Assembly (NCBI GenBank): GCA_012032575.1
Contig: JAAUSP010000535.1
Location: 1-5,443, forward strand
Source: Anaerolineales bacterium
GTDB taxonomy: Bacteria > Chloroflexota > Anaerolineae > 4572-78 > J111
DNA length: 5,443 nt
Reading direction: 5' to 3'
Shown: one piece after another, positions 1 through 5,030 of the stretch
Layout of the letters: the number at the start of each line of letters is the position of its first letter
Numbering within the stretch: the stretch's first letter is position 1
Translations under genes and position numbers: made by a program
Notes under the pieces: generated by a model
What the model saw: only the letters and a program-made list of their open reading frames with translations
The model's database searches: none
Told to the model about the DNA's origin: nothing

Positions 1-259
1 GGGAGCGGGGGCCGGCGCACCGAAGGCGGCAGCGGCGCTGAACAGCAGCGCCAAGGTTAATAAGGTTAGGGGCGAGGGTGTGGGCTACCCTCGGCCCTCA
101 CCCCAACCCTCTACCAGAGGGAGAGGGGCTTCTTTCTTGCTCCCCTCTCCCAGAGGGAGAGGCTGCCGAGTGGGGAGCACCCGGCGTGGGGGTGAGGGTC
201 GTTTTGACAAGGGAGTGAACCCAACTCTGCCACAACCGCCGCAAATACTTTATCTTCAT
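1..259 (-). pseudogene. possible secreted-protein gene split by a palindromic element; 3' part outside window
   Basis: Read leftwards, 63-1 encodes a hydrophobic stretch (LLTLALLFSAAAAFGAPAPA) resembling the h-region and Ala-x-Ala cleavage zone of a Sec signal peptide, running off the left edge. It has no normal start: in frame, the first upstream codon of note is TAG at 87-85, and only a TTG at 54-52 lies between. An ATG at 259-257 begins MKIKYLRRLWQSW, a basic n-region of the kind that precedes such a core, but in another frame. Between them sits the palindromic element at about 69-198. I infer that the element was inserted into, or recombined within, the signal-peptide region. The alternatives are that the 1-63 stretch is a chance reading or starts at TTG 54. 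The product cannot be identified because the mature protein lies outside the window. Confidence 0.25.
69..198. repeat. GC-rich palindromic (MITE/REP-like) element
   Basis: Three nested or adjacent inverted repeats are visible. The outer arms are CCCTCACCCC at 95-104 and its exact complement at 189-198. A central hairpin has a 10-bp arm at 119-128 pairing with 142-151. A left-end hairpin has CGAGGGT at 73-79 pairing with ACCCTCG at 87-93 around a 7-base loop. AGAGGGAGAGG occurs twice, at 116-126 and 152-162. Dispersed elements with this CCCTCACCCC / CTCTCCCAGAGGGAGAGG style are common between genes in several bacterial phyla. It encodes no transposase and would need one in trans if mobile. I see no clear flanking target duplication. 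Confidence 0.7.
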
Positions 260-372
260 AACCCACCCGCCTGGGGAATTCGCCTCCCCCAATAAAAAAG
301 GGGCTGCCCTGACCCAGTGACTTCCGGGTCCGTGACCTCCCCTTTTGTTGCCGTTAACACGTCGTGTTTCAT
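256..372 (-). CDS. possible 38-residue leader ORF
   Basis: Reading leftwards from ATG at 372-370 there is an open frame of 38 codons (starting MKHDVLTATKGEV) ending in TGA at 258-256. The last TGA overlaps the ATG at 259-257 as ATGA, the arrangement typical of translational coupling. The ORF lies downstream of the minus-strand promoter at 464-493 and spans the terminator-like hairpin at 296-346. The peptide matches no family I recognise. No strong Shine-Dalgarno precedes it. It may be a chance reading through a structured leader; the overlap and position are the only support. Confidence 0.15.
   Translation of the reverse strand: MKHDVLTATKGEVTDPEVTGSGQPLFYWGRRIPQAGGL
296..346 (-). terminator. 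terminator-like hairpin
   Basis: AAAAGGGG at 296-303 pairs with CCCCTTTT at 339-346, and inside it GACCC at 311-315 pairs with GGGTC at 326-330. Read on the minus strand the stem is followed by a TTTTTTATT tract, as in an intrinsic terminator; on the plus strand it is followed only by TTTTGTTG. The interior has two near-identical 9-mers, GTGACTTCC (317-325) and GTGACCTCC (332-340), 15 bases apart. Because it sits between a minus-strand promoter and a possible minus-strand gene start, it could be an attenuator rather than the end of a gene. Confidence 0.5.
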
Positions 373-392
373 CGTGTCCAACTCGCGCCAGC

Positions 393-417
393 GCCGCTTA
401 AAACAGCCCTAAGCGGC
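393..417. repeat. short perfect hairpin
   Basis: GCCGCTTA at 393-400 pairs perfectly with TAAGCGGC at 410-417 around a 9-base loop. There is no T-tract on either side, so it is not a standard terminator. On the minus strand it would fall in the 5' untranslated leader between the promoter at 464-493 and ATG 372. No function is evident. Confidence 0.45.
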
Positions 418-449
418 TGATAGATTTGTTAAATTCCGCTGCGGTAAAG

Positions 450-480
450 CCCAATCCTGTTCTATTATAACACGATTGGG
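450..480. promoter_or_regulatory. inverted repeat, possible operator over minus-strand -10
   Basis: CCCAATC at 450-456 and GATTGGG at 474-480 form a perfect 7-bp inverted repeat with a 17-base AT-rich spacer. The spacer holds the -10 box of the minus-strand promoter (469-464). An inverted repeat straddling a -10 box is a common layout for a repressor operator. No regulator gene lies in the window, so this is only a suggestion from geometry. Confidence 0.35.
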
Positions 481-493
481 GGGACAAAATCAA
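464..493 (-). promoter_or_regulatory. minus-strand sigma-70-like promoter
   Basis: On the minus strand TTGATT (493-488) is followed after 18 bases by a perfect TATAAT (469-464). The -10 is preceded by TGT (472-470), giving an extended -10 TGnTATAAT. Transcription would start near 457 and run left through the small hairpin, the 38-codon ORF, the terminator-like stem and the disrupted signal-peptide region. Confidence 0.5.
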
Positions 494-534
494 GGGGAGG
501 CCGCCCAAAAACCACCCCGCCTGCTTGACCTGTA

Positions 535-543
535 TGCTATAAT
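535..543 (+). promoter_or_regulatory. extended -10 promoter for the gene fragment at 590
   Basis: TGCTATAAT at 535-543 is a perfect extended -10 element. A TTGACC at 525-530 looks like a -35 but is only 7 bases upstream and cannot pair with this -10; nothing good lies at the 16-18 base distance. The start of transcription would be about 40 bases before ATG 590. The site lies about 50 bases from the minus-strand promoter, so the two fire divergently. Confidence 0.5.
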
Positions 544-577
544 ATAAGGTAACATCGGCAAACAAACCTCACAGGTT

Positions 578-582
578 GGAGA
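578..582 (+). promoter_or_regulatory. ribosome binding site for 590 ORF
   Basis: GGAGA at 578-582, 7 bases before the ATG at 590, is a normal Shine-Dalgarno and fixes the start of the 77-codon fragment. It contrasts with the next gene, which has none. Confidence 0.6.
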
Positions 583-589
583 CCGGCCC

Positions 590-823
590 ATGTCTATCCA
601 ACTGATCCGGCAGTACCACACCAAAGTCGCCAAAATCATTCAGTACAGCGGCTCCCACAGCGAGAGCGCCCTGCGCAAACCCTTTCAGGATTTGCTGGAG
701 CAGTACGCCCGCGCCCGCAGCCTGGAATTGATTGCCGAACTGGATTACCGCACCGCCACCGGGGCGACCGTTTACCCCGACGGCACGCTCAAAGACGCCC
801 TGCGCCAGGATTGGGGCTATTAA
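590..823 (+). CDS. truncated N-terminal fragment of a Type ISP/IIG-like restriction enzyme
   Basis: This 77-residue ORF starts at ATG 590 behind a good Shine-Dalgarno and promoter and ends in TAA at 821-823. Its sequence matches from memory the first part of large single-chain restriction-modification proteins with an N-terminal Mrr-like nuclease. The recognisable segments are ESALRKPFQDLLEQYA (residues 25-40), VYPDGTLKDALRQDWGY (61-77) and a beta-strand-like LELIAELDYRT between them. In the family the next residues are W-E-x-K, supplying the E and K of the PD-(D/E)xK site; here only the upstream PDG is kept. No reading frame beyond 823 continues the protein, so this is a real truncation, not a simple frameshift. 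Full-length relatives are on the order of 1,000 residues or more. The product is probably inactive; a retained regulatory role is not supported. Confidence 0.7.
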   Translation: MSIQLIRQYHTKVAKIIQYSGSHSESALRKPFQDLLEQYARARSLELIAELDYRTATGATVYPDGTLKDALRQDWGY

Positions 824-834
824 CCTGGCTAAAC

Positions 835-862
835 TTGCAGAAAATCTCCTACCTATTAAAAT
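835..862 (+). promoter_or_regulatory. possible promoter giving a leaderless transcript
   Basis: TTGCAG at 835-840 and TAAAAT at 857-862 are separated by 16 bases and resemble -35 and -10 boxes. The -10 ends 6 bases before the ATG at 869, so transcription would begin at or next to the start codon. This would fit the lack of any Shine-Dalgarno before 869 and the in-frame TAA at 863-865, which rules out an earlier start. The boxes are imperfect and the region is AT-rich, so chance is possible. Confidence 0.35.
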
Positions 863-868
863 TAAATT

Positions 869-2230
869 ATGTCCACCCCAGAGCAAGCCAAAACAAAACT
901 TCAACAGTTAGTTGCCAGTTACCGTGCTTTGACTCAGCCAGAATTGCAGAGCGAAGCCAATGTTCGAGCTAATTTTATTGACCCCTTATTTGAAGCTCTA
1001 GACTGGCCGGTTAGAAACCCTTTATTGTACAACCGAGAAGAATACGTGCGTGGCGCGGGCTATGCGGATATTGGGCTGAAGGTTGACCCTACTGCCGATA
1101 ACCCCTTAATTTTTGTCGAAGCCAAAAGATTTAAGGCGATTGAATCGTTAGACCGAGTTCAAAGCAGGCGCAACCGTGCTGTTTCTCAACTGCGGTTGCA
1201 GATACCAGGAATGTCGGTAGACCGAACCCGTGAAGAACAACAAGCTATCAATTATGCCTATCAAAATGGCATGCATTGGGCCATCTTAACTAATTTTGAA
1301 CATTTACGTCTCTTCAATGCCCGGAGAGACACCCTTGTATTAAGTTTTGATAGCCCTGAAGAATTGCTGGAGCGCTTTGACGAGCTATGGCAACTGGCTT
1401 TCGCCGAGGTGCAGCAAGGCAGCCTGGAAGCCTTACGCGCCCATCGCGAACGGCTTGATATTGATGAAGAATATCTGCGATTAATCAATGAGTGGCGTTT
1501 GCGACTGGGACAGGATATTGTCTCCCATCGTGAGAACCGTCTGCTGCTGGAACACCCAGACACAGGCGAAATTGATGTTTACAAACTGCGGGATGTGGTT
1601 CAACGTATCCTGGACCGGCTGGTTGTCATTCGCTATGCCGAAGACCGTTTGGTTATCAGAGCCGACCAATTATATACAATGGTGGAAATGCGGGGCCGGA
1701 CAGATTACGGTGTGCCACTGCTTGACCAAATTCGCTATTTCTTTCAGCAGTTTAACGTGCGTCACAACGGCGCTCTATTTGTCGAGCATTTATGTGACCG
1801 TATGACTATCAGCGAAGATGTGCTGCATGCGATCATTTTGAATTTATATGATGCCCGTTTCCGCGCCATGTCGGCGGATATTATGGGCAATACTTATGAG
1901 CAATATCTGGGGCAAACCCTGACCATTACTCAGGGCAATGTTCAGGCGGTTGATAACTTAGAGACCCGCCGGGCGCAAGGCAGTTATTACACCCCGGAGT
2001 ATATTGTCCGGTATATCATTGACCAAACGCTAGGGCGGTATTTGTACGCCACCGAGAATGGCCGACCCGATGGCCTCCCCATTCCCGGCCAATCACGCAA
2101 GCGGCTGGAGGAGATTGACGGCTCAAATGGTCAACCCCCGCTGACCCTATTGGATGCCGCTTGTGGCTCTGGCAGCTTTTTGATGAATGCCTATCACGTT
2201 TTAGAAAACTTTTTATACTGTAGAAATTAG
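869..2230 (+). CDS. Type IIG piece 1: nuclease, linker and methyltransferase motifs X and I
   Basis: 453 codons, starting at ATG 869; an in-frame TAA at 863-865 makes this the earliest possible start, and there is no Shine-Dalgarno. Residues 1-150 form a restriction-type PD-(D/E)xK fold: EANVRANFIDPLFEALDW (29-46), GYADIGL with D67, IFVEAKRF with E84 and K86, and later strands AILTNFEHLRLFN (138-150). A charged helical stretch follows (about 160-330). The methyltransferase begins near MGNTYEQYLG (339-348), with motif X GSYYTPEYIV (371-380) and motif I TLLDAACGSGSFL (426-438), the S-adenosylmethionine loop. The last six residues before TAG are out of frame. The true sequence leaves this frame at the T5 run 2210-2214, where one T too many turns FYTVEI into FLYCRN. 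Confidence 0.85.
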   Translation: MSTPEQAKTKLQQLVASYRALTQPELQSEANVRANFIDPLFEALDWPVRNPLLYNREEYVRGAGYADIGLKVDPTADNPLIFVEAKRFKAIESLDRVQSRRNRAVSQLRLQIPGMSVDRTREEQQAINYAYQNGMHWAILTNFEHLRLFNARRDTLVLSFDSPEELLERFDELWQLAFAEVQQGSLEALRAHRERLDIDEEYLRLINEWRLRLGQDIVSHRENRLLLEHPDTGEIDVYKLRDVVQRILDRLVVIRYAEDRLVIRADQLYTMVEMRGRTDYGVPLLDQIRYFFQQFNVRHNGALFVEHLCDRMTISEDVLHAIILNLYDARFRAMSADIMGNTYEQYLGQTLTITQGNVQAVDNLETRRAQGSYYTPEYIVRYIIDQTLGRYLYATENGRPDGLPIPGQSRKRLEEIDGSNGQPPLTLLDAACGSGSFLMNAYHVLENFLYCRN

Positions 2231-2513
2231 CCGCCTCACTGCCGAGCGTGAAGAGAGATTTCAAACCCTGGCGGCTCAAGGCTTGTCGCCTATTGAAATC
2301 CAAATTGAGTTAGTTGGCTATAAGCAGCGCCTGGAAAGATTAAAGGATTACAAAAACCAAATTCTGGAACGTCACTTGTATGGCCTGGACCTTGACCCAC
2401 AAGCGGCTGAATTAGCCGCGGTGAATCTAATGCTGCGGGCCATGACCAGAAATATGCGCCTGCCCCTGATCTTAAATCAGAATGTTAAAATCGGGAATGC
2501 CGCTGCTAAGTAG
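2211..2513 (+). CDS. Type IIG piece 2: middle of methyltransferase domain
   Basis: This frame picks up at TTT 2211 (FYTVEISRLTAER) and runs to TAG 2511-2513. An initiator-like codon at 2283 is not a real gene start. It carries the segment between motifs I and IV: a helical stretch around LVGYKQRLERLKDYKNQI, then HLYGLDLDPQAAELAAVNLML, which matches the motif II/III region (the acidic residue at the end of strand 2 that holds the ribose of S-adenosylmethionine, and the following helix). It ends with LPLILNQNVKIGN. The true path leaves at 2500-2501: GCCGCTG should be GCGCTG, so that GNALLSSTDLRG continues in the next frame. Confidence 0.75.
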   Translation, partial: FYTVEISRLTAEREERFQTLAAQGLSPIEIQIELVGYKQRLERLKDYKNQILERHLYGLDLDPQAAELAAVNLMLRAMTRNMRLPLILNQNVKIGNAAAK

Positions 2514-3594
2514 CACCGACTTACGGGGTGAGCAGGCCCAGGCAACGTATGCCCCCTATGCCCCGCAGTTGGCCGAACTACGGAGGCTGCGCCTGGCCCA
2601 ACAGGGGGTAGCTCAAGATACACGACACCCCCTTGAGTTGCAAGGCGAATTTGAAAGACTGGCGCACGAACTCAACAGTACGCTCAATCAAGGACTATCC
2701 ATTTATTTTGGTCAGGAAGTTGCGGCCAAACGTCCTTTCAATTGGATTGTGGAATTTCCTGAAATATTTTTAGATGAAACGGGGCAGCTTAAGACCGATG
2801 GCGGCTTTACCTTTGTCATTGGCAATCCTCCTTACTTGAGCGTAGATGATACATGGGGGCAAAATTCGCCGGATGCAGCCTATCTAAAAGCGGCTTTTGC
2901 TGAAATTTGGGCCGGAAAGAGCGATATTTACTATTATTTTATTCGTCGCGCTTTAGCTTTACTGGCAACTCACGGGCAGCTTGGCTTTATTACGGCCCGT
3001 TACTATCTTGAAGCCTATTACGCCAGCAAGCTGCGCCAGGTGATGTTAGCTGAAGCTGTTATCCGCCAGGTAGTAGATTTTGGCGATTATACGGTCTTTC
3101 TTAGGGTTGGGACAAAGACGTGTATTACCTTACTACAACAGGAAGTGGATGCCGAGCTAAGAAAAGAAAATCACTTCCTGTTTGACCGATCTGCTCATAA
3201 GAATATAGATATCTTGGCCTTCCTGGGAATGTTTCGGGAAACAGCGCACCCTTTCAGCCAGGCAAACCTGGACGCGGATAGTTGGAATCTGTACGGCCAC
3301 ACCGTCGCCCAAATCATTCAGAAGATAGATGACGGGGCGATACCATTGGGTGATCTAACTTTTATTGGACAGGGAATGCAAACTGGGCGAAATCCTGTGT
3401 TTGTTGTAGATAAAGCCACTTTAGATCGCTACCAGATAGAGCCAGAATTGATCCGGAAGATCATTAAAAACCAGGATATTACCCCCTATAATCTTGGTTT
3501 TCGTGGTTGTATCTCATCTATCCCGAAGCAATTGAAACGCTGGATAATTACCCCCACACCAAAGCTTATATGGAAGAACATCGGGCAGGGTTAG
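2482..3594 (+). CDS. Type IIG piece 3: methyltransferase catalytic motif IV and start of recognition domain
   Basis: The open frame contains an ATG at 2482, but the real protein enters it near 2500. It holds FNWIVEFPEIF, then FVIGNPPYLS with the catalytic NPPY motif at 2824-2835 (residues 115-118 of this frame), which binds and positions the target adenine. Next come IYYYFIRRALALLATHGQLGFI and VDFGDYTVF, typical motif V-VIII surroundings in N6-adenine methylases. From about residue 290 the sequence (GQGMQTGRNPVFVVD, then LIRKIIKNQDITPYNL) is the familiar entry to TaqI/Eco57I-type target-recognition domains. The true frame is lost at 3507-3508: GGTTG lacks one T compared with the expected GGTTTG. 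The last 28 or so residues before TAG 3592-3594 are therefore artefactual. Confidence 0.82.
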   Translation: MLKSGMPLLSSTDLRGEQAQATYAPYAPQLAELRRLRLAQQGVAQDTRHPLELQGEFERLAHELNSTLNQGLSIYFGQEVAAKRPFNWIVEFPEIFLDETGQLKTDGGFTFVIGNPPYLSVDDTWGQNSPDAAYLKAAFAEIWAGKSDIYYYFIRRALALLATHGQLGFITARYYLEAYYASKLRQVMLAEAVIRQVVDFGDYTVFLRVGTKTCITLLQQEVDAELRKENHFLFDRSAHKNIDILAFLGMFRETAHPFSQANLDADSWNLYGHTVAQIIQKIDDGAIPLGDLTFIGQGMQTGRNPVFVVDKATLDRYQIEPELIRKIIKNQDITPYNLGFRGCISSIPKQLKRWIITPTPKLIWKNIGQG

Positions 3595-4514
3595 AAGATC
3601 GGGCCGCGTTTAAACGCGGAGACTGCGAGTGGTGGCATTTTACCTGGCCGCTGCATAAAGAACGATATAATTCTCCTAAAATTGTTACTCCCTTTATTGC
3701 CCCCAAAAATCGGTTTGCGCTGGACGCCACGGCAGAATATGTAGGCTTAACCGACACCTATGCTATTTTCAAAACGGATGCCTCTCCAGATTTGCGTTAT
3801 CTCTTGGCTTTACTCAACTCCAAGCTGCTTAACTTCCGTTTTCGATACATTGGTAAAGCTAAAGATTACCGTTACGAATATGTAGAAAATGGTCTGATTA
3901 AAATCCCTATTCGCCTTGCCGACGAAACGACCACCCAGGAAATTATAGATTTAGCCCAAAGAATGCTTGATCTTCACTTTGTCCGGCAAACAATGCTGAA
4001 TCAGTTTGTCGAGTCGTTGCAGGCCACTGTTTATACCCCCCGCAATTTCTACCACGCCTATTACAATCACAGCGAGTACCGAGGCCAGACAATACATCGG
4101 GTTGGTTTTGTTGACGCCAACTTACGAGGTACGGTAACCAGCATCATCATCCGTGAGCAAACCACGCAGCTTGTTATCCATATCGTCGAAGAGGCAAGCG
4201 GGATGATCCCCCTTATTACTTTAGATATTCCTGACGATGATTTTCGTCGTTTTATCCTGCTGGCGCTACGGGCAGAGTTATTTGCCAACCAGCGCAAACA
4301 GATTTGGGCGCGAGGTCGCCTGTTACAGGGGGCATTAGAGGCGTTGCAAATTCCGGTGTTAATCGGCGCATCTGCCGCCAACAATATTGAGCAAATCCAT
4401 AAGCTCATGGCAGAAGTACGGCACTATGTCACCAGACGGGTCAGCGCAGAATTGGGAGACCGTGCAGCCCAGTTTAATGATCTTTGGCTCTCGCTGAAAT
4501 TGAGACAGAAATAG
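3507..4514 (+). CDS. Type IIG piece 4: target-recognition domain and C-terminal helices
   Basis: The frame opens with a TTG at 3507 that is not a true start; it continues piece 3 as FRG-LYLIYPEAIETL. Recognition-domain landmarks are EWWHFTWPLHKERY (residues 41-54), KIVTPFIAPKNRFALD (58-73), GLTDTYAIF (80-88) and LLALLNSKLLNFRFR (99-113), followed by KDYRYEYVENGLIKIPI (119-135). These are the usual blocks of the TaqI-like C-terminal specificity domain. A second part (about 175-335), mixed strands then helices, forms the tail. The final dozen residues before TAG 4512-4514 are out of frame, because TTT at 4483-4485 should be four Ts. Confidence 0.82.
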   Translation: MYLIYPEAIETLDNYPHTKAYMEEHRAGLEDRAAFKRGDCEWWHFTWPLHKERYNSPKIVTPFIAPKNRFALDATAEYVGLTDTYAIFKTDASPDLRYLLALLNSKLLNFRFRYIGKAKDYRYEYVENGLIKIPIRLADETTTQEIIDLAQRMLDLHFVRQTMLNQFVESLQATVYTPRNFYHAYYNHSEYRGQTIHRVGFVDANLRGTVTSIIIREQTTQLVIHIVEEASGMIPLITLDIPDDDFRRFILLALRAELFANQRKQIWARGRLLQGALEALQIPVLIGASAANNIEQIHKLMAEVRHYVTRRVSAELGDRAAQFNDLWLSLKLRQK

Positions 4515-4612
4515 CCGCGCTGGACCAACGCATCAACGAAATTGTCTATGGCATTTATGGTATTCGCTCACAAGATGAAATTCAAATCATTACCCATCTA
4601 TTTCCCGGTTGA
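4484..4612 (+). CDS. Type IIG piece 5: C-terminal 42 residues
   Basis: Shifting the frame at 4484 restores LALAEIETEIAALDQRIN followed by EIVYGIYGI, then HLFPG and TGA at 4610-4612. The pattern IAALDQRINEIVYGIYGI is the usual closing helix of Type IIG and related methylases (the L-x-x-x-I-x-x-x-V-Y-x-x-Y-G-I ending). That shows the gene really ends here, 98 bases beyond the stop of piece 4. Confidence 0.75.
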   Translation: MALAEIETEIAALDQRINEIVYGIYGIRSQDEIQIITHLFPG

Positions 4613-4664
4613 AGTAAATAATAATTCGATTAAAGCAGTTCCGAAAAAATAATTGTCCCAACCC

Positions 4665-4736
4665 TGTGATCCGTGAGGCGTGATACGTGATAAATTTACG
4701 CCAAAAACCCTCACGTATCACGTTTCACGCCTCACG
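4665..4736. repeat. inverted array of heptad repeats (4 + 4)
   Basis: The left arm, 4665-4692, is four consecutive 7-base units of the form (C/T)GTGANN, starting at 4665, 4672, 4679 and 4686. The right arm, 4709-4736, is four units of the complement NNTCACG in exact 7-base phase. The arms can pair: 4679-4690 is perfectly complementary to 4711-4722, and 4672-4683 to 4725-4736. The spacer is the AT-rich 4693-4708. There is no T-tract after it, so it is not a simple terminator. Heptanucleotide tandem repeats between genes are known in other bacteria, for example the STRR sequences of cyanobacteria. Its role here is unknown. Confidence 0.7.
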
Positions 4737-4799
4737 CCCGTTAAAATTCTGGGATGATTTAAACTTCGAAACTCCCTAAGACCCAGTCAAGAGTAGAGT

Positions 4800-5030
4800 A
4801 TGACTGAACCAACACCCTCAAGTTCGGCAACCATAGGGAACGTCGGTGACGGCATCCACGGCTCGAACATTGCCGGGCGGGATGTGCATGTGTATTACCA
4901 GATGATGGCGGCTGCCCCCACGGCGGAGGAGCGGCTGGCGGCGGCGCTGAAGCTGCTGGCCGGGCTGCCCACCGAGGAAATACCGGCAGCAGGCACACTG
5001 GCGGCGGGTCGCGGCTGGGGCTGGGGCTGA
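4800..5030 (+). CDS. STAND NTPase N-terminal piece
   Basis: 76 codons in the first frame. Residues 10-33 carry an alternating Gly/Asp/Ile pattern (IGNVGDGIHGSNIAGRDV) followed by VHVYYQ, resembling the short beta-rich N-terminal motif of many bacterial STAND proteins. I cannot assign it a biochemical activity. Residues about 41-60 form an amphipathic helix and then an Ala/Pro linker. The true sequence leaves this frame at T5009. The last seven residues before TGA 5028-5030 (RGWGWG and the preceding residue) are therefore artefacts; in the other frame this reads SRLGLGLNPAFVGRE. Confidence 0.65.
   Translation: MTEPTPSSSATIGNVGDGIHGSNIAGRDVHVYYQMMAAAPTAEERLAAALKLLAGLPTEEIPAAGTLAAGRGWGWG

Larger units (their letters stand above)
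869..4612 (+). pseudogene. Type IIG restriction-modification enzyme (Eco57I-like), interrupted by four single-base indels
   Basis: This is one gene in five frame-shifted pieces. Reconnected, it reads 1,247 residues and ends at TGA 4610-4612, a length usual for fused Type IIG enzymes. The order is: PD-(D/E)xK nuclease (D67, E84-x-K86), helical linker, N6-adenine methyltransferase (motif X GSYYTP, motif I LDAACGSGSF, motif IV NPPY), then a TaqI/Eco57I-type recognition domain and a helical tail. Such enzymes cut DNA beside an asymmetric site and methylate it from the same chain, using S-adenosylmethionine. No separate methylase or specificity gene is needed, and none is nearby. The breaks are: an extra T in the T5 at 2210-2214; an extra C at 2500-2501; a missing T at 3507-3508; a missing T at 4483-4485. 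The frames join exactly at conserved sequence, with no other stop. Sequencing error is the simplest cause; recent inactivation is the alternative. The family call is confident; the recognition site cannot be read. Confidence 0.88.

Noticed and set aside
98..292. Minus-strand 64-codon ORF as an intact gene
   Set aside because: Its second half is a translation of the palindromic repeat (Ser/Pro/Gly/Arg-rich); only the MKIKYLRR start may be meaningful and it is discussed with the split gene.
525..543. TTGACC with TATAAT as a -35/-10 pair
   Set aside because: The spacing is only 7 bases; RNA polymerase needs about 16-18. The -10 is instead explained as an extended -10.
824..868. A continuation of the truncated fragment, or a short peptide reading LAKLAENLLPIKIKL, after the TAA at 821
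   Set aside because: No frame gives the expected W-E-x-K; the short open reading has no start and no family I recognise.
569..904. Minus-strand 111-codon ORF across the truncated fragment
   Set aside because: It is a shadow of the plus-strand fragment, which has a promoter, Shine-Dalgarno and family resemblance.
2207..2215. Programmed -1 ribosomal frameshift at the T5 run
   Set aside because: The downstream frame is reached by a +1 (not -1) shift, no helper structure is obvious, and three other breaks in the same gene lack slippery heptamers.
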